NCBI GenBank assembly: GCA_949292185.1
Contig: CASEYP010000029.1
Location: 62,001-126,000, forward strand
Origin: an uncultured bacterium
Lineage (GTDB): Bacteria; Cyanobacteriota; Vampirovibrionia; Gastranaerophilales; Gastranaerophilaceae
Length of the DNA stretch: 64,000 bases
Reading direction: 5' to 3'
The position numbers were made by a program, and so were the translations under genes. Each line of letters starts with the position of its first letter. The first letter of the stretch is position 1. Of the stretch, positions 50,645 to 59,672 are shown piece by piece. Below the pieces are notes generated by a model. The model searched no databases, had not been told where the DNA came from, and saw only the letters and a program-made list of their open reading frames with translations.

Positions 50645-52012
50645 CTATATTTTATGTTTTACAAGAGCATATATATCGTTAAAAACTACAAATATCATAA
50701 ATAAAATCAACAACATAAAGAAGACTGAACTTACTTTATTTATAGTTTCTTCATCAACAGGTTTACCTCTTAGCTTTTCAATAACCAAGAACATAAAATG
50801 TCCGCCATCCAAAGCCGGTATAGGTAAAAAGTTCACCAAAGCTAAATCTAAAGATATCATTGCTGTTAATAATAAGCCTGAGAAGAAGCCGCTATTTTGA
50901 ATTACATCACCGCCGACTTTTGTAATAACTACAATACCATGCAAATCCTTCATTGGGATTTTACCGGTAAATAACTGCCACAATCCGTAAACTAACATAT
51001 AAGTTTGTTCCCACAAGTATCTGAATGTACCTTTAATTGCTTGCGGAATGGTCTTAGTTGGCATAAGAACTTCTTTTGCTTCTATCATTACACCAATTAA
51101 CCCGTCTTTATTTGGATAAATCGGCTTTAAATCAATAGTTTTACCATTTCTTAGAACCGTTAAATTAACAGGTCTTTTGCCATCTGATAAAGCATAAGCT
51201 ATATCATTTAAAGTTGTCTTACCATCAGCAGTATAACTTTTTTTATTTAAAAGTTCATCTCTTAATTTTATTTGATGTTCAGATAATCCTACCTGAGTAT
51301 CTTTATATAAAGCGTAACCCTTCAAAATTTCTTCATCAATATGTAAAGCTGCTTCATCTTGTTTTGTAGGTAACATTACTAATGTTTTTTCTTTTATAAC
51401 ACCATTATCAACAACTTTTGGATTTAATTTCTTTAAGCTATCTAAATTTTTCTGAACAAAATCTTGATCAGCCTTACCGTCATTTAATTTACTATTTTTT
51501 GAATATAAAGTAAGTGCATAACTTGAATTGATATCAGTTCCATTAATTTTAAGAACTCTATCACCTTTTTGCAAACCACTTGACCAAACAGATTCACCTT
51601 TAGCAGCAGCTATTTTATTTATATAAACTTCATACTGTCCTGAAGGTAATTTTCCCCATACAAAAGCGGTTATCAAAACAAAAACGACAGCTGTTAAAAC
51701 ATTTGCAATTACACCTGCTGAAATTACAATCATTCTTTGCCAAACAGGTCTGTTTATAAAACGTTCTTTTGAATCTACAGGAATATCACAATCTTTTTCA
51801 TCATCTGGAAAAGATACATAACCTCCAAGTAAAAAAGCATGAACGAGAACTTCTACATCACCGATTTGTTTACTCCACAAAGTCGGACCTATTGGCAAAC
51901 CAAAGCCAAACTTTGAAACTTTTATTCCCAACATACGAGCTGCACAAAAATGTCCAGCCTCATGTATCAAGACTAAAAAACTAAGTAATAAAATCATTAT
52001 TATAATAGACAT
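50645..52012 (-). CDS. rseP: Site-2 intramembrane zinc protease RseP
   Basis: 455 residues. HEAGH (His17, Glu18, His21) lies in the first helix, and NFLPIPALDGGHF in the second catalytic helix. PDZ-like segments lie between (GLQKGDRVLKINGTD). RseP cuts anti-sigma factors in the membrane; the ECF anti-sigma at 3.1 kb would be a candidate client. It starts 43 bases after pheS. Confidence 0.95.
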   Translation of the reverse strand: MSIIIMILLLSFLVLIHEAGHFCAARMLGIKVSKFGFGLPIGPTLWSKQIGDVEVLVHAFLLGGYVSFPDDEKDCDIPVDSKERFINRPVWQRMIVISAGVIANVLTAVVFVLITAFVWGKLPSGQYEVYINKIAAAKGESVWSSGLQKGDRVLKINGTDINSSYALTLYSKNSKLNDGKADQDFVQKNLDSLKKLNPKVVDNGVIKEKTLVMLPTKQDEAALHIDEEILKGYALYKDTQVGLSEHQIKLRDELLNKKSYTADGKTTLNDIAYALSDGKRPVNLTVLRNGKTIDLKPIYPNKDGLIGVMIEAKEVLMPTKTIPQAIKGTFRYLWEQTYMLVYGLWQLFTGKIPMKDLHGIVVITKVGGDVIQNSGFFSGLLLTAMISLDLALVNFLPIPALDGGHFMFLVIEKLRGKPVDEETINKVSSVFFMLLILFMIFVVFNDIYALVKHKI

Positions 52013-52054
52013 AAAAATCCTCTAACTCACTTTAAACGAATAATATTCTAATAA

Positions 52055-53092
52055 TTATTTAAACTGTTCTAAGAATCTAACATCATCATTAAAGAACAAT
52101 CTGATATCGTCAATTGCATACTTAAGCATAGCCAATCTTTCTACGCCCATACCGAACGCAAAACCTGAATATACATCAGGATCGATACCAACACCTCTCA
52201 ATACGTTAGGGTCAACCATGCCGGCACCTAAAATTTCTAACCAGCCAGTTCCAGAACAAGTTCTACAACCTTTACCTTCGCACATAATACATTGAACATC
52301 GATTTCAGCTGAAGGCTCAGTGAATGGGAAAAAGCTATTTCTAAATCTTGTTGGTCTGCTTGTACCAAAATATAATCTGATAAATTCGTTTAAAACACCT
52401 TTCAAATCACCAAATGTAATATCTTTATCCACATATAAACCTTCAATTTGGTGGAAGAAATTATTTTTACGAGAATTTATATTTTCATTTCTATAAACTC
52501 TACCTGGTGCAATAATTCTAATAGGAGGTTTTTGATTTTCCATAACGTGAATTTGAGCACCTGAAGTTTGGCTTCGTAATACTACATTTTTTGCAATATT
52601 AGTAAAGAATGTATCTTGCATATCACGAGCAGGGTGATCTTTTGGAACATTCAACATATCAAAGTTAAAATACTCAGTTTCAACCTCCGGAGAATCTTCA
52701 CTTGGTGCAACTGAAAATCCTAAACTTTGGAAAATTGAAACAATTTCATTTGTAGTAGAAGTTAAAGGATGAACATGACCTCTTGGAATATATTGACCAG
52801 GTAATGTTACATCAATTCTTTCTTTTTCTAATTTTTCATTCAATTCTTTTTCATAAAATACTCTAAATTTTTCTTGAATTGAAGATTCCAACTTTTGAGT
52901 AATTTCGTTTGCTAAAGAACCTACTATTTTTTTATCTTCAACAGATAAATCTTTTAAACCTTTTTTTATTTCATTAAATTCACCTTTTCTGCTCAAATAT
53001 TTAGATTTAATTTCTTCTAAATCTTTGACAGAAGAAGCTTTTTCTATATCAGAAACTGCATCTGCATAAATTTTTTCTAACTGTTCCTTCAT
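52055..53092 (-). CDS. pheS: Phenylalanyl-tRNA synthetase alpha subunit
   Basis: 345 residues. The N-terminal coiled coil (about 1-90) is followed by the class II catalytic core: PRGHVHPLTSTTNEIV, LLRSQTS-type VVLRSQTSGAQIHVM, FHQIEGLYVDKD, and the GFAFGMGVERLAML motif 3. A Cys cluster CIMCEGKGCRTCSGTG gives the zinc-like site seen in many PheS. No pheT is adjacent here. Confidence 0.97.
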   Translation of the reverse strand: MKEQLEKIYADAVSDIEKASSVKDLEEIKSKYLSRKGEFNEIKKGLKDLSVEDKKIVGSLANEITQKLESSIQEKFRVFYEKELNEKLEKERIDVTLPGQYIPRGHVHPLTSTTNEIVSIFQSLGFSVAPSEDSPEVETEYFNFDMLNVPKDHPARDMQDTFFTNIAKNVVLRSQTSGAQIHVMENQKPPIRIIAPGRVYRNENINSRKNNFFHQIEGLYVDKDITFGDLKGVLNEFIRLYFGTSRPTRFRNSFFPFTEPSAEIDVQCIMCEGKGCRTCSGTGWLEILGAGMVDPNVLRGVGIDPDVYSGFAFGMGVERLAMLKYAIDDIRLFFNDDVRFLEQFK

Positions 53093-53102
53093 TTTTATAC
53101 CT

Positions 53103-53729
53103 CTATAAATTTATAATTTCATTATACTTTTTCTCAAAATCAATAGTTGTCTTAGGACCGTGCCCAGGATAAACAACAGTAGATTCTGGCAATTTAAATA
53201 ATTTATCTTTTATACTTGTTTTAATAGCATCCCAGCTGCCACCTGTTAAATCACAGCGGCCAACGCTACCTTGAAACATCGTATCACCTGAAAATAAAGT
53301 ATCTCCAATCAAATAACACATACCGCCTTCAGTATGACCAGGAGTTGAAATAGCCTTTATTTTCATATTTCCGACAACAAATTCATCTCCATCTTTAACA
53401 AAATGATTGATAGAAGAAATATTAACAGGCAACATGCCGGCAAACATCTGCATCATATCTGGTACCAAACGAACTTGTGTCATATCTTCTTTGGCAACAT
53501 AAGTATCTACACCAAACACTTCATGAAACTTATCAACACCCAACAAATGATCAAAATGTCCATGCGTTAATAATATATATTTTAAGTTCACACCGGTAGA
53601 TTTTATTTCTTCAATAAAAGAATCTTCCGCAGATGAACAATCAATTAATACTGCGTCATTTGTTTTCTCATCTATTACTAAATAATTATTTGCATCAATA
53701 GGGCCTTTTACAAAAACTTTTATAATCAT
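53103..53729 (-). CDS. Metallo-beta-lactamase-fold hydrolase (glyoxalase II-like)
   Basis: 208 residues. THGHFDHLLG holds His56, His58, Asp60 and His61; TPGHTEGGMCYLI, LFSGDTMFQGSVG and YPGHGPKTTI supply the remaining metal ligands. This is the glyoxalase II/persulfide dioxygenase-like subclass. The C-terminal glutathione domain is missing, so substrate may be different. Its ATG overlaps the kdsA stop by one base. Confidence 0.9.
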   Translation of the reverse strand: MIIKVFVKGPIDANNYLVIDEKTNDAVLIDCSSAEDSFIEEIKSTGVNLKYILLTHGHFDHLLGVDKFHEVFGVDTYVAKEDMTQVRLVPDMMQMFAGMLPVNISSINHFVKDGDEFVVGNMKIKAISTPGHTEGGMCYLIGDTLFSGDTMFQGSVGRCDLTGGSWDAIKTSIKDKLFKLPESTVVYPGHGPKTTIDFEKKYNEIINL

Positions 53730-54553
53730 TAGTGTCTAACTACCTCGAAAATTTCTTTACATTTAGCAAATAAATCTTTAGCATCTTTCAACGCAACCAT
53801 ATTAGGTCCATCGCATAAAGCCTTATCCGGCTCTGGGTGAACTTCAAAGAATAAAACATTTGCCCCAGCAGCCATAGCAGCTTTTGCCAACGTTGGAACA
53901 AATCTTCTATCTCCACCTGAACATGTTCCGTTTGCTCCAGGTAATTGAACACTATGTGTAGCATCAAATACAACAGGATACCCGCAAGATTGCATAATAG
54001 GTATTCCCCTAAAATCAACTACCAAATTGTTATACCCAAAAGATGAACCTCTATCTGTTAATAAAATATTATGATTTCCGGAATCTTCAACCTTTTTAAC
54101 CAAAGGTGCCATCTGCTCAGGAGCTAAGAACTGACCTTTTTTAATATTAACGATTTTACCTGTTTTTGCAGCCGCAACCAATAAATCAGTCTGCCTGCAT
54201 AAAAATGCCGGAATTTGTAAAATATCAGCAACTTCAGCTACAGGCTCAGCTTGCTCAGGCAAGTGTATATCAGTAACTATCGGCAAATCATAACGATCTT
54301 TTATAAGCTTTAACATCTCCAAACCCTTTTCCATACCAGGGCCTCTAAATGAAGTTATTGAAGATCTGTTTGCTTTATCAAAAGAAGACTTGAATACAAA
54401 ATTTATATCTAAATCCTCAGTAATTTTCTTTAAACCTTCAGCGGTTTTATCTAAAATTTCTTGACTTTCTATAGCACAAGGACCGGCAAGAATAGTTAAT
54501 TTATCCCCACCAATCTCAAAATCCCTTAATTTTATTCTCTTAATATTATCCAT
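53729..54553 (-). CDS. kdsA: 3-deoxy-8-phosphooctulonate (Kdo-8-P) synthase
   Basis: 274 residues. The DAHP/KDO8P synthase motifs are clear: LTILAGPCAIESQEI, FKSSFDKANRSSITSFRGPG, TDIHLPEQAEPVAEVADIL, FDATHSVQLPG and EVHPEPDKALCDGPNMV. It makes Kdo 8-phosphate for LPS, which shows that the organism makes an outer membrane with Kdo. It probably has a leaderless mRNA. Confidence 0.96.
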   Translation of the reverse strand: MDNIKRIKLRDFEIGGDKLTILAGPCAIESQEILDKTAEGLKKITEDLDINFVFKSSFDKANRSSITSFRGPGMEKGLEMLKLIKDRYDLPIVTDIHLPEQAEPVAEVADILQIPAFLCRQTDLLVAAAKTGKIVNIKKGQFLAPEQMAPLVKKVEDSGNHNILLTDRGSSFGYNNLVVDFRGIPIMQSCGYPVVFDATHSVQLPGANGTCSGGDRRFVPTLAKAAMAAGANVLFFEVHPEPDKALCDGPNMVALKDAKDLFAKCKEIFEVVRH

Positions 54554-54588
54554 ACCTGAATTATATTAAAAATAAAGTTAAAATACAA
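54551..54588 (-). promoter_or_regulatory. Leaderless promoter of kdsA
   Basis: Minus strand: TTGTAT (54583-54588), 17-base spacer, TATAAT (54560-54565), six bases (TCAGGT), ATG (54553). The transcription start would fall on the A of ATG. The AGG in the six-base gap could also look like a ribosome site but would not be transcribed. Confidence 0.65.
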
Positions 54589-54649
54589 GTTCTGAAAACT
54601 TCACTTTATTACCGAAAATAAATAAGAAATTATCTGAAAATAAAATAAA

Positions 54650-55420
54650 TTATTCAACAATAACTCTAGCCGGGAAATTGCTCTTTAACAAGTTATTAGC
54701 AGCTTGTTGCGCTTTTTCACGAGATGAATATGAACCAACTTGCAAAGTATAATATCCGCCAAGATTTTTAACTATTGGGGTTACACCTAATCCTGCGTCT
54801 TGAATAATAGTTTTAGCAACCTCAGCCTGCTTATCTGTTGCATAATAACCTACAACAACCTTTGCATTAACGATCTGTTCAGAAACAGGAGCAGGAGCTT
54901 GAGATGTTGGAGTTACAGAATGGTGAGCTGCTTTTTCCTGTTGAATAGGAGCAGAAGACTGTGCTTGGAATGTTTTTTGACCATTGCTTACTTCATTTCC
55001 TTGATTTTTAGCCTCATCCATTTGAATAGCTTTTTCAGCTTCCATTTGACCTACGGTTTTTTTGTGCTGTGTTGGCAAAACCACCTTTTCATCTAACTCA
55101 GGTGAAAACATTTCTTCATCACCTGCGACTTTGCCTTCATCTTCCATCTGAATTTTACGTAATCTTTCATCTATAGCCATTGATGAAGTACTTTCATCTT
55201 CTGCATCATCAGCCACAGAAGAAACCTCATCATCTACACTAACTCCAACATCTACATTGGGAGATAATACTCTGGCAAAACCCAAAATTATTAATAAACC
55301 TATAATAAATACAGATACAAAAATCATCAAATCACTATTTGGAGATTTTTTTACTTTCTTTTTGTATTCGCTATAGGTAAAATGAGATGAAGACTCATAT
55401 TTATCAGCATTTTTTAACAT
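54650..55420 (-). CDS. SPOR-domain membrane protein
   Basis: 256 residues. One transmembrane helix (about 30-48) after a basic cytoplasmic end (SEYKKKVKKSPNS), then a disordered acidic/Gln/Ser-rich linker, then a C-terminal SPOR domain (about 186-256; YYTLQVGSYSSREKAQQAANNL). SPOR domains bind denuded peptidoglycan at division sites. The stop of the upstream gene touches its ATG. Confidence 0.88.
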   Translation of the reverse strand: MLKNADKYESSSHFTYSEYKKKVKKSPNSDLMIFVSVFIIGLLIILGFARVLSPNVDVGVSVDDEVSSVADDAEDESTSSMAIDERLRKIQMEDEGKVAGDEEMFSPELDEKVVLPTQHKKTVGQMEAEKAIQMDEAKNQGNEVSNGQKTFQAQSSAPIQQEKAAHHSVTPTSQAPAPVSEQIVNAKVVVGYYATDKQAEVAKTIIQDAGLGVTPIVKNLGGYYTLQVGSYSSREKAQQAANNLLKSNFPARVIVE

Positions 55421-55974
55421 TAAACACCCCTAACCTTGGTACTTGCCAAAATTATATCATCCAATTCTTCGCTATAGTTTTTCATAACTTCTATAGCAAA
55501 ATCTTTTACATCAGAAATACCTAAATCCGTTTTCAAAGCTGAAACCGGAATTGGTGCTCCTTCTGACAATATATTCACACCAGTGTGAATTAATACCGAT
55601 GTAACTGATTTAGTTGCAATAGATACAGAAAGCTTTTTACCGTTCACAAATAAATCATCACCATCTCTTGATACTAAAAATCCACGTTTTTCCAAAGCTT
55701 CCTTTATACAACACATCAAAAGTCTTTGACGAAAAACACCTTCCACTAATTCGATATTAAATTGTTCTGTTATGAAACTAAGCATATATTTACTATAAAT
55801 AGGCTCATTATTTATAACATCTTCAATATCAACCATTTCAGTTAACTTAACATCACATTCGCCACAAAAAGCAACTATTGCATCACCTTGAATTTTAAAA
55901 TTTTTATAAATCCAATGTGGTGCTAACTGAGATCCTATATATTTAATTTCGTGGTCGATAAATAATGTTTTCAT
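55420..55974 (-). CDS. DUF366 family protein
   Basis: 184 residues. The family opening KTLFIDHEIKYIGSQLAPHWIY and GDAIVAFCGECDVKLTEMVD are diagnostic. C-terminal part: INILSEG-type VNILSEGAPIPVSALKTDLG. Function unknown. It lies one base after queC, so a link to queuosine or a similar deazaguanine route is reasonable but unproven. Confidence 0.85.
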   Translation of the reverse strand: MKTLFIDHEIKYIGSQLAPHWIYKNFKIQGDAIVAFCGECDVKLTEMVDIEDVINNEPIYSKYMLSFITEQFNIELVEGVFRQRLLMCCIKEALEKRGFLVSRDGDDLFVNGKKLSVSIATKSVTSVLIHTGVNILSEGAPIPVSALKTDLGISDVKDFAIEVMKNYSEELDDIILASTKVRGV

Positions 55975-55975
55975 A

Positions 55976-56641
55976 TTATTTAAATAAAACCTTTACATAA
56001 TGAGTGTCATGATTTGCTTCAAGAGCATTTTTTAATCTTGTGCATGACTCACATATCCCGCAATGTCCTTCGCCTTCTTGATAACAGCTCATCGTTAAAT
56101 CTAACGGTATGTTATTTTTTAAAGCTAACATGACTATATCATTTTTTGTATAATTTATCAAGGGCGCAATAATCTTTGGCTGTTTCATTGTAGAATACAA
56201 TAATTCTTTATTAACAGCCTCAACAAATTCCATTGTATTATCGGGGAAAGTTTGTCCTTCTTCCTTATTTGCACCAATCAATATACAATCATATCCGAAA
56301 GAATCCGCAAAACTTGCTGCAATATTTAAAAATAAGCCGTTTCTATTTGGAACCCACACAGATTTTGCAGACATTGAAGAATCTTCTAATTCTTTTCCTG
56401 ACGGAACATCATTTTCTGAAACCAAAGCCGTTTGAGTTATATCTTTTAGCCAATCTAATTTTATAACCTTTAATTCGATTCCATAATACTTACAAATTTT
56501 TTCAGAAGCCGCAATTTCTTTTTTGACAGCCTTTTGTCCATAATCAAAAGTTAAAGCTAAAGATATATTTAATTCTTCTTTCTTTAACCCTAAACTAACT
56601 AATGAATCCAATCCCCCGGATAATAAAATTATTGATTTCAT
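55976..56641 (-). CDS. queC: 7-cyano-7-deazaguanine synthase
   Basis: 221 residues. PP-loop LLSGGLDSLVSLG at the N-terminus, VPNRNGLFLNIAASFAD, and the zinc cluster CYQEGEGHCGICESC near the C-terminus. QueC makes preQ0 from 7-carboxy-7-deazaguanine. QueA (37369) acts later in the same pathway. A GAGGAA ribosome site precedes the ATG. Confidence 0.97.
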   Translation of the reverse strand: MKSIILLSGGLDSLVSLGLKKEELNISLALTFDYGQKAVKKEIAASEKICKYYGIELKVIKLDWLKDITQTALVSENDVPSGKELEDSSMSAKSVWVPNRNGLFLNIAASFADSFGYDCILIGANKEEGQTFPDNTMEFVEAVNKELLYSTMKQPKIIAPLINYTKNDIVMLALKNNIPLDLTMSCYQEGEGHCGICESCTRLKNALEANHDTHYVKVLFK

Positions 56642-56646
56642 ATAAT

Positions 56647-57615
56647 TTATTCCTCATCCTCTACATTGTCATTTTCATATTCTTCAAGAATAGACACCGC
56701 TTCAACTTTTAAACTATCAGGATAATTTGGAGAATTTATAACTTCATCTAATATAGATCTATCAGACATATTATATAAAGCAATCATGGCATTTTTCTTA
56801 ACTTCAATATCAGGATCATTTTCCAAGCATTTTTTAATTGTTTCAAATGCTCTTGGATGATCACTATCCATCAAAGCCTCTATTGCATTAACTCTAACTT
56901 GAATTGATTCATCAGATAAAGAATTTTTCAAAGCCCTAAAAACTCTTTCATTATCACAAAAGCCCATTTTTGTAAGTGCTTCAATAGCTCTTTCTTTCAA
57001 AAATGTAAACTTATCCATAATTCCTTGTTTAGTTTCCAAAATGCTAACCAAAGGATCAACAGCCCTAGAATCCCCCAACAAGCCTAAAGCTGATACAGCA
57101 GATTCTTTTAAATATACAGATTTTTCATCTTCGTCATTTATAACTTCAACCAAAGGTGCAACAGCATATCGATCACCAATTCTACCTAAAGCATCTGCGC
57201 AAGCCAACCTAACCCTATAATGCTCGTCCTTATTATTTAAACAATACAATAAAGAAGAAACCACATCAGTATTTTTTTGATTTGCAATTGCTCTTGCACA
57301 CATTACCCGAACATTATTGTATTTTTCTTTTGTTTCCTCATCAAGAGAAGATGTATTTCTCAACAACAGAATATCAACTAAATACTCCAAACTTGAAGGA
57401 TCTCTATATTCATCAACACATCTTATTAACTGCATAATAACTTCAGGCTGCTTGGCATGAATTAACATATAATTATATATATCGACCAAATCTTTGGATG
57501 AATATTTTTCAGATAACTTATTTATATTGTCGATAACAACACCGGCTTCCGTATTAGAAAATAATCCGCAATTTTCCGCAATCATCTTTAAATTTAAATT
57601 TGTGCCGTTGTTCAC
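56647..57615 (-). CDS. HEAT-repeat protein
   Basis: 322 residues from the GTG at 57615, preferred over the TTG at 57621 because GAGG is 7 bases from the GTG and only about 1 base from the TTG. Repeated helices of about 30-35 residues include LACADALGRIGDRYAVAPLV, ESAVSALGLLGDSRAVDPLV and ALTKMG..VNAIEALMDSDHP. HEAT proteins are scaffolds or phycobilin-lyase-like in cyanobacteria; function here is unknown. It precedes queC by 5 bases and is probably cotranscribed. Confidence 0.88.
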   Translation of the reverse strand: MNNGTNLNLKMIAENCGLFSNTEAGVVIDNINKLSEKYSSKDLVDIYNYMLIHAKQPEVIMQLIRCVDEYRDPSSLEYLVDILLLRNTSSLDEETKEKYNNVRVMCARAIANQKNTDVVSSLLYCLNNKDEHYRVRLACADALGRIGDRYAVAPLVEVINDEDEKSVYLKESAVSALGLLGDSRAVDPLVSILETKQGIMDKFTFLKERAIEALTKMGFCDNERVFRALKNSLSDESIQVRVNAIEALMDSDHPRAFETIKKCLENDPDIEVKKNAMIALYNMSDRSILDEVINSPNYPDSLKVEAVSILEEYENDNVEDEE

Positions 57616-57675
57616 TACCAATCCTCGTCCCTCAATTGAAGTAAAACATCGTTGTTAACATTTTTGATCAACTAT

Positions 57676-57704
57676 ATATTATAATAAAAACTCTGTTATT
57701 TCAA
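57676..57704 (-). promoter_or_regulatory. Promoter of the HEAT-queC-DUF366-SPOR unit
   Basis: Minus strand TTGAAA (57699-57704), 17-base spacer, TAATAT (57676-57681); TATAAT at 57678-57683 gives a 15-base spacer. Confidence 0.45.
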
Positions 57705-57839
57705 GAAAATACACTATATTTCGTAAATATAATAATAATTTATAATTTTTTGTAACATTTTTGTAAACATGCAGCAAAAAAAAATTTTCTTTGATTTAGA
57801 ATAAGTGTATATCAGTTATTTAATTTTATATGGTGTGAA

Positions 57840-58703
57840 ATGAACATAGACTCAATTAAAAATTATCCCACAGGCACTCAAGCCAAACATCGACATAGGG
57901 GCATGATCGATTATCAACAGAAGAGTGCAGGTTTGTGCGAAGGAAAAAGTGTGAATAAAAATAACTACAACGGCAGTTTTACGGGTTTGAACGTGGCTGC
58001 CGTTGCAAGTTCTATAAGCCCTAAAAAAAGTTCAACCTTTTTGGACAAAATTCTTACACTTTGCGATAAGCATACAGTTATCGCTCAAAACTTAGTTGCA
58101 TTATTTCTAGCAGCAGGTTTAAGACCAATAGCAATTATGTCACTTCCCGGACAGAAAAAAGACAAAGATGACAAAATATATGCTTCTGGTCACTCAATAG
58201 CTTCCGGTTTAATCGGATTTGCATTCTCAAGTATTGTAATGTATCCGCTAGGAGCTGCTGTTGGTAAAATCAAGAAATCAATTAAAGATACATCTACTGC
58301 AATTAAATTAATTACAAATCATGCAAATCTAAGTCAAGAACAAATTGAACTTCTTGATGGCTTAAAGAAAAAATATAAAGTTAATGACATTCTGGATCTT
58401 GAAAATGTAAAACCATTCAAGAAAATGAAAGAAATTTACAAAGTAAAATCAATCGAAGAACTTGAACATTCAAAATCATTCAAGAATGTAACCAAAATGC
58501 TTGATATGGCTCCGGATGTATTTATCTTTGGTGTATTAAAAGCAATGTTAACAGTTGCATTGATTCCACCAATATTAAAATATGTTTTCGGAATAGAAAA
58601 GAAAAAGGCTCCACAAGCACCTGTTAATAAACCGGTAGAACAAACACCTTCTCCGGCAATGCAAAAACCGGAAATGAAAAAATTTGCAGGAGGGTTAAAC
58701 TAA
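57840..58703 (+). CDS. Lineage-type membrane protein of unknown function (first of a pair)
   Basis: 287 residues. The N-terminal 60 residues are polar and include GSFTGLN (about 45-51). About three hydrophobic stretches follow (about 80-105, 118-142 and 226-250), separated by a charged helix region with two alike segments (NVKPFKKMKEIYKVKSIEEL and HSKSFKNVTKMLD). The end is Pro/Lys-rich. No ribosome site is clear; GGTGTG is the only candidate. Its stop overlaps the next ATG (TAATG). The next protein shares the same layout. Confidence 0.75.
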   Translation: MNIDSIKNYPTGTQAKHRHRGMIDYQQKSAGLCEGKSVNKNNYNGSFTGLNVAAVASSISPKKSSTFLDKILTLCDKHTVIAQNLVALFLAAGLRPIAIMSLPGQKKDKDDKIYASGHSIASGLIGFAFSSIVMYPLGAAVGKIKKSIKDTSTAIKLITNHANLSQEQIELLDGLKKKYKVNDILDLENVKPFKKMKEIYKVKSIEELEHSKSFKNVTKMLDMAPDVFIFGVLKAMLTVALIPPILKYVFGIEKKKAPQAPVNKPVEQTPSPAMQKPEMKKFAGGLN

Positions 58704-59593
58704 TGAACGTAACATTACAAACAAATAAATTTAACTCTCAATACAGCTACAATGCTAATCAAAATAAACAAACCAAGAGAAATAATTTACCATTATATTC
58801 TCAACCAAGCTTCAAAGGTATTGAAGACCTACCTGCAAAATCAAATCTTTTAAACCCATTTAAAAGAGTATTCAACTCAATAACTACTTGGATTGCAGAT
58901 AAATATACTGCTAACTTATATACATCTAAATTAGCAAAATTCTTATCTAACCACACTGAAAAACTTGATAGTGTAGTTGACCATATGCAAGTAATGGGAT
59001 CTATTATCATCTCAGGCATGTATATGTCCGAAACATTAAGAAACAAACAATTAGATGAAGATAGAAGACGTACACTTGCTGTAAACCAAGGTTTAACATT
59101 CTTATTATCTACAATCGGATCTTACACAATAGACCGAAGTTTAGATACTTGGTGGGAAAACATAACTGCAAAATACGCTCAAGGACAAACTGGAGATAAT
59201 CAACTTATCGACAAAATTAAACGAATGAACGATGAGATTATCAAAAATGCAGAACACACTCATAATACTACTTGGAAAAACATACCGAAAAAGCAACGTC
59301 CAAAATTAGTAACGACACTAAAATATGTTGAAGATAATATGCCAAATACAGGCCTAGAATCAAAACTAAGAGGTATGGGTGTATTGAAAAAACTAATCGT
59401 ATTCGGAACAGTTTACCGATTCTTGGCTCCGGTTGTAGTAACTCCATTTGCAACAATGATTGGTAATAAACTTGCAAGCCATAAAAACAATAGCGCAGAT
59501 AAAAAAGCCACAGAAGTTGCAAAAGAAACGGCACCAAAAGCAGAAGCTACTAATAACCAAGAAACAAAAAAAGTAGAAACTAAAACAAAATAA
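58703..59593 (+). CDS. Lineage-type membrane protein of unknown function (second of a pair)
   Basis: 296 residues. N-terminal Asn/Gln-rich region with PSFKGIED (about 35-42), then hydrophobic helices (about 95-112, 129-147 and 230-250). It ends with a charged, low-complexity tail (AEATNNQETKKVETKTK). The layout matches the upstream protein (motif F[T/K]G, helices, charged middle, charged tail), so they are probably distant paralogues. It overlaps the upstream gene by one base and ends at a terminator. Confidence 0.78.
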   Translation: MNVTLQTNKFNSQYSYNANQNKQTKRNNLPLYSQPSFKGIEDLPAKSNLLNPFKRVFNSITTWIADKYTANLYTSKLAKFLSNHTEKLDSVVDHMQVMGSIIISGMYMSETLRNKQLDEDRRRTLAVNQGLTFLLSTIGSYTIDRSLDTWWENITAKYAQGQTGDNQLIDKIKRMNDEIIKNAEHTHNTTWKNIPKKQRPKLVTTLKYVEDNMPNTGLESKLRGMGVLKKLIVFGTVYRFLAPVVVTPFATMIGNKLASHKNNSADKKATEVAKETAPKAEATNNQETKKVETKTK

Positions 59594-59612
59594 AAATACA
59601 TAAACCTTAAAT

Positions 59613-59654
59613 AAAAAAATAGGTATAAGTTTAAAAACTTATACCTATTTTTTT
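59613..59654. terminator. Bidirectional Rho-independent terminator
   Basis: AATAGGTATAAGTTT / AAACTTATACCTATT with a 2- to 3-base loop, flanked by A7 and T7. It can end the pair at 57840-59593 and the convergent gene at 59673. Confidence 0.93.
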
Positions 59655-59672
59655 ATAAACTTCCATACAAAC

